Under the pieces are notes generated by a model. That model was not told the DNA's origin. It saw only the letters and a program-made list of their open reading frames with translations, and ran no database searches. A DNA stretch of 64,000 bases from Pseudomonas sp. MWU13-2100 (GTDB lineage Bacteria; Pseudomonadota; Gammaproteobacteria; Pseudomonadales; Pseudomonadaceae), in assembly GCF_023242365.1 (NCBI RefSeq), contig NZ_JALLIX010000037.1, positions 1-64,000 on the forward strand, read 5' to 3'. Made by a program: the position numbers and the translations under genes. Positions 19,020 through 29,282 of the stretch are shown here, one piece after another; position 1 is the first letter of the stretch, and the number at the start of each line of letters is the position of its first letter.

Positions 19020-19388
19020 ATGCCCGACGCTAATCCGTGTCTGAATTGTGGTGCCTGCTGTGCGTATTTCCGCGTGTCTTTCTATTGGGGAGAATGCGCC
19101 TCGGCCGGTGGCCTGGTGCCCGACGAACTGGTCACCCAGGTCGGCGTCAACCATGTGGCCATGCTCGGCACCGAAAGCCGCGCCCCGCGCTGCACCGCCC
19201 TTGAGGGCAAAGTCGGCGAGCAGGTCAGTTGCTCGATCTACCACCAACGCTCGAGCACCTGCCGGGAGTTCGAGGCTTCATGGGTCGACGGCGTGCACAA
19301 CGAGTACTGCGACAAGGCCCGGGCTGCGGCCGGACTGCCACCACTGGAGCCGGAACAGGCCGGTTTTTTAGTCCCCATCGCTATTTAG
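19020..19388 (+). CDS. YkgJ-family cysteine-cluster protein
   Basis: A 122-residue protein with the YkgJ/UPF0153 cysteine cluster: CLNCGACCAYF near the N-terminus, CSIYHQRSSTCREFE in the middle and a further Cys in NEYCDKAR. The cluster is thought to bind zinc or iron; the role is unknown. No signal peptide is visible, so it is cytoplasmic. It stands alone, reading away from the MFS gene. Confidence 0.85.
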   Translation: MPDANPCLNCGACCAYFRVSFYWGECASAGGLVPDELVTQVGVNHVAMLGTESRAPRCTALEGKVGEQVSCSIYHQRSSTCREFEASWVDGVHNEYCDKARAAAGLPPLEPEQAGFLVPIAI

Positions 19389-19513
19389 GTCATTCCCAAA
19401 TCATTGGCATCACTGTGCCATGCCCCCTTGCAGCCTGAAGTCAGCCTCTATACTGCAACGCATTGGTCGGTGCCGGGCGCACCGGTAGTCCAAGGCGTCA
19501 AGTGGGGCATGCT

Positions 19514-21721
19514 ATGGAATGGCTGGGTTTGCATTTTGTTAACGAGCTTCCCGAGACCGAGCAGCTTCTGCTCAATTGCAGCCACAATCCGTTGCTGGTC
19601 CTGCTGGCTTATCTGGTCGCCTGCGCGGCGTCTTTTGCCATGCTGGACATGGCCGAGCGTGTCGGCCATGCGGAAAAACCTTCGCAACAGCGGGTCTGGC
19701 GCTGGGTCGGCACCTGCTGCCTGGCCGGCGGCATCTGGGCCATGCATTTCATCGGCATGCTGGCGTTCCAGGCGCCCATCGACATTCAATACGACCTGCC
19801 GACCACCCTCTCGTCACTGCTGATCGCCCTGTTGGCGTCCTTCCTGGCCCTGCACACCCTGGGGTATGCCGAGCTACGCCCCTCGCAGTACCTGCGCGCC
19901 GCGCTGTTCATGGGGTTGGGCATCGCGACCATGCACTATGTCGGCATGTCGGCATTGCAATCGCCCGCGGTTCAGTACTACAACCCGGGTCTGGTCGGCC
20001 TTTCTGTCCTGGTGGCCGTTGGCGCCAGCCTCGCGGCCCTGATCTTGTCCCGGCGCTTTCGCACCGGCAGCGGGATCTTTCACCAACTGCTCAAATACAC
20101 TGCCAGCCTGGTGATGGGCGCCGGAATCTTCAGCACCCATTTTATCGGGATGTGGTCGTTGCACCTGATGCTGCCGGCGGGCAGTGCCTTGCCCGCCCCA
20201 GCGGACAACAATCACCTGCAATTGGGCCTGACCATCGCCCTGATCGCCCTGTTGATCATCGGCAGCAGCATCAGCGCGGCCCTGGCTGACAAGAAACTGC
20301 AAAACAAGGAACACGACTTGCGACGGGTCAATGCCCTGCTCAGCCAGCTGGACCAGGCGCGCCTGTCACTGGCGCAAGTGGCCCACTACGACGCCCTGAC
20401 CAACCTGATCAACCGCCGCGGCTTCAACCAGCTCTTCGCCGAAAGGCTGATGGAGCGCAGCACCAGCGGCGGCATGCTGGCGGTGATGTTCCTCGATATC
20501 GACCACTTCAAGCGGATCAACGACAGCCTCGGCCACGATGCCGGCGACGAACTGCTCAAGGTCATCGCCGGGCATATCAAGAGCGCGACCCGCAGTCACG
20601 ACGATGTGGTGGCACGCTTTGGCGGCGATGAATTCTGCATCCTCATCGGCCTGCACAACCGTGATGAAGCCCGGCACATGGCCCAACGCATCATGCTGAA
20701 AATGAAGGACCCCATCGAACTGGCCGGCCGACGTATGGTCATGACCACCAGCATCGGCATCAGCGTGTTTCCCGATGACGGCAAATCCTGCGAGGAACTG
20801 CTGAAAAACGCCGACCTGGCGCTCTATCAGTCCAAGGGCGCGGGGCGCAACAGCCTGCACTTCTTCAGTTCCAACCTGAGAACCCGCGCCACCCTGGAGC
20901 TGCAACTCGAGGAAGAATTGCGTCATGCCCTGTGTGACGGCAGCGGCCTGGCCCTGTACTACCAACCGATATACGACCTCAAGAGCGGCCAGGTCGCCAA
21001 ACTCGAAGCCCTGGTGCGCTGGCAGCACCCCCATCATGGACTGCTCTCGCCCGACCGTTTCATCAGCATCGCCGAAGCCAACGGAATGATCGCCGAACTC
21101 GATAGCTGGGTCATGCGCAAAGCCTGCGAGGACCTGGCCTGGCTCTCAGAGCACGGCTACGACGAATTGAAGATCGCGGTGAACTGCTCGGCCCTGAACC
21201 TGGCACGGGAAGAACTGGCCGATGAAATCGAAAGTATCCTGCGCGGCGCCGGCATGCCACCCCACCGCCTGGAGCTGGAGGTCACCGAGAATGCCCTGAT
21301 GGGCAACATCTCCAGCACCCTGCAACTGTTGCGGCAGATCCGCAGCCTCGGCGTGTCACTGTCCATCGACGATTTTGGCAGCGGCTATTCGTCCCTGGCC
21401 TACCTCAAGCGCCTGCCTCTCAACACCCTGAAGATCGATCGCTCGTTCATCCTCGACGTTCCCAAATCGACCCAGGACATGGAAATCGTCCAGGCGATCA
21501 TCGTCATGGCCCACACCCTGCACCTGCAAGTGGTCACCGAAGGCGTCGAAACCCAACAGCAATACGAGTTCCTCGCGCAGTACAACTGCGACTATATCCA
21601 AGGCTACCTGCTCAGCCGACCGACTCCACTCGAGGAGCTGTTGCCGGTGCTGCGCCAAGTCAACCAGCGCCGGCAATTCCCCAGCACCGCGTTCAACCCG
21701 CTGATAGTCCAAAATTCATAA
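19514..21721 (+). CDS. MHYT-GGDEF-EAL c-di-GMP signalling protein (MucR-like)
   Basis: A 735-residue inner-membrane protein. Residues about 1-235 form the MHYT sensor of seven helices with three copies of the motif (WAMHFIGM, ATMHYVGM, FSTHFIGM), proposed to bind copper and sense oxygen, CO or NO. A diguanylate cyclase domain follows (FGGDEF, 369-374), then an EAL phosphodiesterase domain (LEALVRW, 497-503; later DDFGSGYSSL), both apparently intact. The architecture is that of MucR of P. aeruginosa, which supports alginate synthesis. The ATG at 19514 is preferred over an in-frame upstream one because it begins at the first helix. Confidence 0.88.
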   Translation: MEWLGLHFVNELPETEQLLLNCSHNPLLVLLAYLVACAASFAMLDMAERVGHAEKPSQQRVWRWVGTCCLAGGIWAMHFIGMLAFQAPIDIQYDLPTTLSSLLIALLASFLALHTLGYAELRPSQYLRAALFMGLGIATMHYVGMSALQSPAVQYYNPGLVGLSVLVAVGASLAALILSRRFRTGSGIFHQLLKYTASLVMGAGIFSTHFIGMWSLHLMLPAGSALPAPADNNHLQLGLTIALIALLIIGSSISAALADKKLQNKEHDLRRVNALLSQLDQARLSLAQVAHYDALTNLINRRGFNQLFAERLMERSTSGGMLAVMFLDIDHFKRINDSLGHDAGDELLKVIAGHIKSATRSHDDVVARFGGDEFCILIGLHNRDEARHMAQRIMLKMKDPIELAGRRMVMTTSIGISVFPDDGKSCEELLKNADLALYQSKGAGRNSLHFFSSNLRTRATLELQLEEELRHALCDGSGLALYYQPIYDLKSGQVAKLEALVRWQHPHHGLLSPDRFISIAEANGMIAELDSWVMRKACEDLAWLSEHGYDELKIAVNCSALNLAREELADEIESILRGAGMPPHRLELEVTENALMGNISSTLQLLRQIRSLGVSLSIDDFGSGYSSLAYLKRLPLNTLKIDRSFILDVPKSTQDMEIVQAIIVMAHTLHLQVVTEGVETQQQYEFLAQYNCDYIQGYLLSRPTPLEELLPVLRQVNQRRQFPSTAFNPLIVQNS

Positions 21722-21831
21722 AAAGTTCCCCGTCAATTAAAGAACGCCAATTTCTGGCCGATCCCTCGGTATTGGAAACAAGGATCCCCCCCTAGGGGAG
21801 CCTAGGGATAAACCCTATCGCTCAAGCCAAT

Positions 21832-21852
21832 ATCGCGAGGTACAGTCGCGAT
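21832..21852. promoter_or_regulatory. Inverted repeat upstream of the tubulin-like gene
   Basis: ATCGCGA and TCGCGAT flank a 7-base spacer, 68 bases before the start codon. A perfect match of seven pairs at the right distance for an operator; the binding protein is unknown. Confidence 0.35.
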
Positions 21853-21919
21853 CTCTCATTCCGTGATGGCGCGTTGATATCCTTTCGACGACCGAACCAG
21901 ACCAGGCAAATGGCGCACA

Positions 21920-24094
21920 ATGACCTCTAAAAATATTCCAGCCAACGCAGTATCCGATCTGACATTGCCAACGGTCGCGGAAAAACCCTACAAGGCCTAT
22001 TCCACTCCCCGTCCGCTGTCGACCCAGCAGTATCTGTACTTCACCGAAACCAACACCGACCGCATCCTTGACAACCTCGACGGCCTGCGCGACCTGGTGT
22101 TCCCCCGTTCAGCCCATGCCGAAGGCGAAAGCGAGGCACGCCGCGACCAGGAATTCCCGTCCGTGTGTCTGATCGGCCTGGGTCGTTGCGGCTCGAACAT
22201 TGCTCTGGACGTCGCGGAACTGGTGTACAACGCGCGCAAGTTCTACCTCAACGAGTTCAACAACGACGATAAGGTCAGCGACAAGGGCTATCGTCCCGCG
22301 CAATGGATCCGCAACAACCTGCGCCTGGTGCAGAACAAATCCGCCAAGCCGGTGTTCCTGGTAGAACCGCTGGTGATGCTCGGCGACCTGGACAAGGACA
22401 TCGCCGGGCGCATCCGTTTCTCGCGCAAGGGTGAAAAAAGCGGCTTTATCCGCGACTACAGCAAGATGAAGATCATGGACCTGTCGGAAGTCCATGCCGG
22501 TGGCGCGGGCAACGCGCCGATCCTTGGCCAGTACCTGGCCAAGATCATCCTGAACAAGGACACCCAGCGCTTCTCCAGCCCCGACTGGAAGATGATCCAC
22601 TCGTACCTGATCGACTCCTGCGGGATCAAGGCCAACCAGTCGCGCCTGTACTTCTCGATCTTCAGTGCCGGCGGCGGCACCGGCTCAGGCATGGCCTCGG
22701 AATTCGGCCTGGCCCAGCAATACTCCTACATGAACAAGACCTTCGACACCAAGCCGGCCGACGAGCACGACAGCAAGAGCGGCCACTCCTTCGTGTTCGA
22801 GCCAATCTTCACCAGTGGTATCTGCGTACTGCCGAACATTTCCGACCACCGCAGTGAAATGTCCGAAGCGTTGCACATCAACGCCGGTCGCCTGCTCTGC
22901 AAGTACCTGTCCGAAGAATGGGACTTCTCTTACAACTTCGACAATGAGGACAGCAGTGAAGCCAGCGTCATGGGCCGCATTCGCCCGTGGAACGCAATGA
23001 TGCTGATCTCCAACGACATCATGCGCTACGCCGAAGAAAGCGATGACGGCAACATCCAGAACATTGATGTCAATGCCATGGAGAAGCACGCCAACCAGTA
23101 CATCTCCCAGCAGATTTTCAACATCCTGACCGCCCAGGCAGTGACCACGGACTACGACCAGAACTATTTCCGGCGTGCCGGCATCGACATCGGCGAGACC
23201 ATTCGCCTGGATGCCAACGACCTGTTTATGAGTCTGGCCGGCCCGGTAGCCATTGCCTACGCCGAATCCGTGGTACCGGAACAGCCGACGCCCAGCGGCG
23301 ACAAGTTCAAAGTGTTCGAGAAAGAGCCTCAGCGGCTGAATATCGACGACCTGTTCTTCCGTTCCATCGACCTGCCGCACTTCAACAAAGTGACCCAGGC
23401 CATCGAAGGCATCAGCCTCCTGCCGATCGAGTCCAAGCGCTATCGCGCGGCCCTCGACCAGTACAAGACCTCGGGCTACGACGCGGCGGCGCTGCACGAC
23501 CTGCACTTTTTCAAGAACTGCTCGTCGGTGGTCTCGATCGTCTCCCTGCCCAAGGACTACAAACTGTCCTACATGGACCTGAACCGGCTCAAGACTCACC
23601 TCAACAGCCTGTTCCCCAATACCACGCTCAAGCGTTACGCCCTGGTGATCGGCGCGTCGGCAAACCTGTCGCTGACCACCCTGATCGCCAAGAGCCCGTG
23701 CCTGTCGGACGACTTCCTGACGTTGATCGTGGCCTTTATCAAGCGTTGCTTTGCGCGCAACCCGTACCGCTTCGACGATACGCTGGACAACTCGATGCTG
23801 GACTTCATCACCCGCGATGAGTTCGACGAAGACAGCCTTGATGAATTGCTCAATGAATTCGAAAACCCGGCGAAAATCCTCGACACCAACTGGTACGCGA
23901 TCAAGCCGATGTACGAGAAGAAGTACCGCGAGCTGATCAACGACAAGGAAAAGTTCGTCTCGATCAACGATATCCGCCTGTCCCGCGACTGCGTGAAGAA
24001 GGCGATCAAGTACCTGCGCGAGATTTATCGTCACCGCATCGGCAAGACCAAGGTCATTTCGCTGAACAACCACACCGGCAAGACCGAGTACTGA
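21920..24094 (+). CDS. Tubulin/FtsZ-superfamily GTPase-like protein
   Basis: A 724-residue cytoplasmic protein that I cannot tie to a named gene, but which carries a tubulin/FtsZ nucleotide site in the right order. There is a Rossmann start GLGRCGSN (86-93, T1-like), AGGAGNAP (193-200, T3-like), the signature GGGTGSG (251-257, T4), ISND (363-366, T6-like) and LDAND (430-434), which matches the catalytic T7 loop LDxxD of FtsZ. The C-terminal 270 residues are unlike FtsZ and charged. There is no signal peptide or membrane span. It is monocistronic, 198 bases after the MHYT-GGDEF-EAL gene. Filament formation and GTP hydrolysis are inferences from the motifs. It may belong to Pfam Tubulin_2 or to the FtsZ-like families proposed by Makarova and Koonin. 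Confidence 0.8.
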   Translation: MTSKNIPANAVSDLTLPTVAEKPYKAYSTPRPLSTQQYLYFTETNTDRILDNLDGLRDLVFPRSAHAEGESEARRDQEFPSVCLIGLGRCGSNIALDVAELVYNARKFYLNEFNNDDKVSDKGYRPAQWIRNNLRLVQNKSAKPVFLVEPLVMLGDLDKDIAGRIRFSRKGEKSGFIRDYSKMKIMDLSEVHAGGAGNAPILGQYLAKIILNKDTQRFSSPDWKMIHSYLIDSCGIKANQSRLYFSIFSAGGGTGSGMASEFGLAQQYSYMNKTFDTKPADEHDSKSGHSFVFEPIFTSGICVLPNISDHRSEMSEALHINAGRLLCKYLSEEWDFSYNFDNEDSSEASVMGRIRPWNAMMLISNDIMRYAEESDDGNIQNIDVNAMEKHANQYISQQIFNILTAQAVTTDYDQNYFRRAGIDIGETIRLDANDLFMSLAGPVAIAYAESVVPEQPTPSGDKFKVFEKEPQRLNIDDLFFRSIDLPHFNKVTQAIEGISLLPIESKRYRAALDQYKTSGYDAAALHDLHFFKNCSSVVSIVSLPKDYKLSYMDLNRLKTHLNSLFPNTTLKRYALVIGASANLSLTTLIAKSPCLSDDFLTLIVAFIKRCFARNPYRFDDTLDNSMLDFITRDEFDEDSLDELLNEFENPAKILDTNWYAIKPMYEKKYRELINDKEKFVSINDIRLSRDCVKKAIKYLREIYRHRIGKTKVISLNNHTGKTEY

Positions 24095-24101
24095 GCATGA
24101 T

Positions 24102-24176
24102 CTTGTGGGAGCCGGCTTGCCGGCGATGGCGGTGGTGAATATCACATCGCAATCGCCGGCAGCCGGCTCCTACAGG
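24102..24176. repeat. REP pair (REPIN), GGAGCCGGCTTGCC family
   Basis: CTTGTGGGAGCCGGCTTGCC at the left and its inverted partner ending GCCGGCTCCTACAGG at the right, separated by a short AT-richer loop. It lies just after the tubulin-like gene and could form a long hairpin. Confidence 0.85.
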
Positions 24177-24326
24177 ACGGCGTCGTATCCGGGAGAATCC
24201 GCAATGCCCGAAAGACTGTAGATTTTCTCCACGGGCAAACTGCCATTACTGCGCAACGCGGTTACTGACCTACACACCGCCCGGCTATAAATGCACAAGG
24301 GTTATGCACGATTAAAGTGCACCGAA

Positions 24327-24632
24327 TTATTTTGTTGCTCTTTCCTGGACCATCACCCAGGGCGAAACCACCACCGCCCACAGCTCCGGATCCCGTTCGA
24401 AAAGATCCAGCGCCCGCGACTCAGACACCTTGGCGAGCTCCCCGCTCGCCAGCCACGCAGCGACTTTCCCAGCCTGGTTCTCGGCCACGGCCTGCGCGGC
24501 GGCGATCAGATCCAGTGCCGGCTCGACCCACAATAGGGCACCTCGGGCAAAGAACGGTTGCAGCTCTTCCCAGCGAATAGATGCGGTTTCACCAAGCAGC
24601 TTGGCATAGAGGGTGCTAGGTTCTTGAGTCAT
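24327..24632 (-). CDS. DUF2288 family protein
   Basis: A 101-residue protein starting MTQEPSTLYAKLLGETA, with the look of the DUF2288 family (small acidic, helical, WEELQPFFARGALLWV, ending in FERDPELWAVVVSPWV). The function is unknown. AGGTGG lies in front of the ATG; an in-frame start ten codons earlier would need a basic extension and is not favoured. It stands alone between the REPIN and braC. Confidence 0.7.
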   Translation of the reverse strand: MTQEPSTLYAKLLGETASIRWEELQPFFARGALLWVEPALDLIAAAQAVAENQAGKVAAWLASGELAKVSESRALDLFERDPELWAVVVSPWVMVQERATK

Positions 24633-24877
24633 GGGGGTCCACCTGAGAAAAAATCGGCGCAATCATAACGTCGAGGCTCGCTTGGAAACACCCAGATGAA
24701 ACTGAAGGGGTGATCGAGGGGATGGAGGGCGCCAGGGATTGCAGCTGAAAGCTAGCAACATCCAGACTAAAATCTGCATGACATTCTGCCGCTATTCTGT
24801 CTCTTTCTTTCACTTAAGCGACATATCTCGATTTTGCCTCCGGCTGCCCGCTATCCAATCGATGAGGGCGCACACTA

Positions 24878-24895
24878 AACTGTATCGGTACAGTT
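24878..24895. promoter_or_regulatory. 18-bp perfect inverted repeat upstream of braC
   Basis: AACTGTATCGGTACAGTT is a perfect palindrome, 98 bases before the braC start in a 360-base intergenic region that otherwise shows no gene. It is the best candidate operator for the bra operon. The inner CTG-N8-CAG is two bases too short for LexA. The regulator is unidentified. Confidence 0.5.
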
Positions 24896-24993
24896 GCCGG
24901 GGCAAGAACCGGGATATCGGCGTTAGATCTGACCCGGTCCCACAGCTCCGGCCGTAGGACTCTAAAAACTACAACAGCAAGAGTGGAGCACTA

Positions 24994-26112
24994 ATGACTA
25001 AGCAGATTTCCAAACTGTTCGCCGCTATGGTTCTGGCCGGGGTTGCCAGCCATTCTTTCGCTGCAGACACCATCAAGATCGGCATTGCCGGCCCGAAAAC
25101 CGGCCCTGTAGCCCAGTACGGCGACATGCAGTTCAGTGGCGCCAAAATGGCGATCGAGCAGATCAACGCCAAGGGCGGCGTCGATGGCAAGAAACTCGAA
25201 GCCGTTGAATACGACGATGCCTGCGATCCGAAGCAAGCGGTCGCCGTGGCCAACAAAGTCGTGAACGACGGTGTGAAATTCGTTGTCGGCCACCTGTGCT
25301 CCAGCTCGACTCAACCGGCTTCGGACATTTACGAAGACGAAGGCGTAGTGATGATCACCCCGGCTGCCACCAGCCCGGAAATCACCGCCCGTGGTTACAA
25401 AATGGTGTTCCGTACCATCGGCCTGGACAGCGCCCAGGGCCCTGCCGCCGGTAACTATATCGCCGACCACGTGAAGCCGAAGATCGTTGCGGTACTCCAC
25501 GACAAGCAGCAGTACGGTGAAGGCATCGCCACCGCCGTGAAACAGACCTTGGAGAAGAAAGGCGTCAAGGTTGCCGTGTTCGAAGGCATCAACGCCGGCG
25601 ACAAGGACTTCTCTTCGCTGATCGCCAAGCTCAAGCAAGCCAATGTCGACTTCGTCTACTACGGCGGCTACCACCCGGAGCTGGGCCTGATCCTGCGTCA
25701 ATCCCAGGAAAAAGGCCTGAAGGCCAAGTTCATGGGTCCGGAAGGCGTGGGTAACGACTCCATCTCGCAGATCGCCAAGGACGCTTCCGAAGGCCTGCTG
25801 GTGACCCTGCCGAAGTCCTTCGACCAGGATCCGGCCAACGTCGCCCTGGCTGACGCCTTCAAAGCCAAGAAAGAAGACCCGAGCGGCCCGTTCGTGTTCC
25901 CTTCCTACTCCGCGGTTGAAGTGATTGCCGACGGTATCGCCGCCGCCAAGAGCGAAGACCCGGCCAAAGTGGCCGCGGCCATCCACGCCGGCACTTTCAA
26001 GACCCCGACAGGCGACCTGAGCTTCGATGCCAAGGGTGACCTCAAAGACTTCAAATTCGTAGTCTACGAGTGGCACTTCGGCAAACCTAAAACCGAAGCA
26101 TCGCCTCAGTAA
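24994..26112 (+). CDS. braC: Branched-chain amino acid ABC transporter, periplasmic binding protein
   Basis: A 372-residue type I periplasmic binding protein with a clear Sec signal peptide cut after SHSFA. The mature protein begins ADTIKIGIAGPKTGPVAQYG, as in BraC/LivJ. It binds Leu/Ile/Val (and Ala/Thr in P. aeruginosa) and hands them to BraDE. It is first in the bra cluster, but a strong hairpin terminator separates it from braD, which would leave the binding protein in excess over the membrane parts. Confidence 0.95.
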   Translation: MTKQISKLFAAMVLAGVASHSFAADTIKIGIAGPKTGPVAQYGDMQFSGAKMAIEQINAKGGVDGKKLEAVEYDDACDPKQAVAVANKVVNDGVKFVVGHLCSSSTQPASDIYEDEGVVMITPAATSPEITARGYKMVFRTIGLDSAQGPAAGNYIADHVKPKIVAVLHDKQQYGEGIATAVKQTLEKKGVKVAVFEGINAGDKDFSSLIAKLKQANVDFVYYGGYHPELGLILRQSQEKGLKAKFMGPEGVGNDSISQIAKDASEGLLVTLPKSFDQDPANVALADAFKAKKEDPSGPFVFPSYSAVEVIADGIAAAKSEDPAKVAAAIHAGTFKTPTGDLSFDAKGDLKDFKFVVYEWHFGKPKTEASPQ

Positions 26113-26136
26113 GGCTCGCCCTGACTGACTGCCAAT

Positions 26137-26166
26137 AAAGCCCACGGCGTGCCGTGGGCTTTGTTT
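26137..26166 (+). terminator. Terminator/attenuator between braC and braD
   Basis: AAAGCCCACGGC pairs with GCCGTGGGCTTT, a 12-base perfect match, followed by a T-rich run (TTGTTTT). Since braDEFG lack an obvious separate promoter in the next 180 bases, partial read-through is likely. Confidence 0.85.
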
Positions 26167-26344
26167 TACGAGGTAATGGGCCTGTTTTTCCGTGATCCGG
26201 AAACCCGTCCACCTGAAAATCTCAAAACCGTCATCAGCGGTTCGCTGGCAAAACTTGCACCCGAAGTGGATGCAGATCCACGGGGTCCGAGCGGGAAAAT
26301 GACTCCACCAGTGAAATGCGTATCAGGTTTTTAGGAGCGCTTTA

Positions 26345-27264
26345 ATGCCTGACATCTATCACTTTTTCCAACAGCTGGTTAACGGTCTGACCGTTGGCAG
26401 CACCTATGCCCTGATCGCCATCGGCTATACGATGGTTTACGGCATCATTGGAATGATCAACTTCGCCCACGGCGAGGTCTATATGATCGGCTCCTACGTG
26501 GCGTTCATCGCCATTGCCGGGCTGAGCATGCTGGGACTCGACAGCGTCCCCCTGCTGATGACTGCGGCTTTTATCGCGAGCATCGTCGTCAGCAGCGCCT
26601 ACGGCTACAGTATCGAACGGATCGCCTACCGCCCCTTGCGTGGCAGTAATCGCCTGATTCCGCTGATCTCCGCCATCGGTATGTCGATTTTCCTGCAGAA
26701 CACCGTTCTGCTGGCGCAAGACTCCAAGGACAAGTCCATCCCCAACCTGATCCCCGGCAATATCTCCTTCGGGCCAGGTGGTGCACATGAAGTGCTGATT
26801 TCCTACATGCAGATCGTGGTGTTCGTCGTCACGCTGCTTGCGATGCTCGGCTTGACCCTGTTCATCTCCCGCTCCCGCCTGGGCCGCGCCTGTCGCGCCT
26901 GTGCCGAAGACATCAAGATGGCCAACCTGCTGGGGATCAACACCAACAACATCATCGCCCTGACCTTCGTGATCGGTGCCGCGCTGGCAGCGGTCGCGGC
27001 CGTGCTGCTGAGCATGCAATACGGTGTGATCAACCCCAACGCCGGCTTCCTGGTGGGTCTGAAGGCCTTTACCGCAGCGGTATTGGGCGGCATCGGCAGC
27101 ATTCCGGGCGCCATGCTCGGTGGGCTGGTGCTGGGCGTGGCCGAAGCCTTTGGCGCCGACGTGTTCGGCGACGAGTACAAGGACGTGGTGGCATTCGGTC
27201 TTTTGGTTCTGGTGCTGTTGTTCCGGCCGACCGGCATCCTGGGCCGTCCGGAGGTTGAGAAAGT

Positions 27265-27268
<4 letters not shown>
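26345..27268 (+). CDS. braD: Branched-chain amino acid ABC transporter permease (LivH type)
   Basis: A 307-residue integral membrane permease with about eight helices. The opening FFQQLVNGLTVGSTYALIAIG and GMINFAHGEVYM are diagnostic of LivH/BraD. It forms the heterodimeric channel with BraE. TAGGAG stands eight bases before the ATG. Its stop overlaps the braE start by four bases. Confidence 0.95.
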
Positions 27269-28514
<1,246 letters not shown>

Positions 28515-28518
<4 letters not shown>

Positions 28519-29282
28519 GCCGTGAGATCCTGAAAGTAACCGACCTGAGCATGCGCTTCGGTGGCCTGTTGGCGGTCAACGGCGTGGCCCTGACCGTCAA
28601 GGAAAAACAAGTGGTGGCCTTGATCGGCCCGAACGGCGCCGGCAAGACCACGGTGTTCAACTGCCTGACCGGTTTCTACAAGCCGAGCGCTGGCAGCATC
28701 CTGCTCGACGGCCAACCGATCCAGGGCCTGGCCGGCCATGAGATTGCCCGCAAGGGCGTGGTGCGGACCTTCCAGAATGTGCGTCTGTTCAAGGACATGA
28801 CCGCGGTCGAGAACCTGCTGATCGCCCAGCACCGGCACCTGAACACCAACTTCCTGGCCGGACTGTTCAAGACCCCCGCCTTCCGCAAGAGCGAGCGCGA
28901 GGCCATGGAGTACGCCGAGTACTGGCTGGACAAGGTCAACCTGACCGAGTTCGCCAACCGCCCGGCGGGCACCCTGGCCTACGGCCAGCAACGACGCCTG
29001 GAAATCGCCCGCTGCATGATGACCCGTCCACGGATCCTCATGCTCGACGAACCGGCGGCGGGCCTGAACCCCAAGGAAACCGAAGACCTCAAGGCCCTGA
29101 TCAGTGTGCTGCGCGAAGAGCACAACGTCACCGTGCTGCTGATCGAACACGACATGAAACTGGTCATGAGCATTTCCGACCATATCGTCGTGATCAACCA
29201 GGGCACGCCCCTGGCTGACGGTACGCCGGAACAGATCCGTGAAAATCCCGAAGTGATCAAAGCCTACCTGGGGGAAGCGTAA
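28515..29282 (+). CDS. braF: Branched-chain amino acid ABC transporter ATPase (LivG type)
   Basis: A 255-residue ABC ATPase: Walker A GPNGAGKTT near residue 38, the LivG-type signature LAYGQQRRLEIAR, Walker B ILMLDEPAAGLNP and the switch His in LIEHDM. The relaxed signature (YGQQR in place of SGGQ) is normal for LivG. It pairs with BraG on the cytoplasmic side of BraDE. Confidence 0.95.

Noticed and set aside
24880..24893. LexA box upstream of braC
   Set aside because: CTG and CAG are separated by eight bases, not ten, and bra genes have no SOS link.
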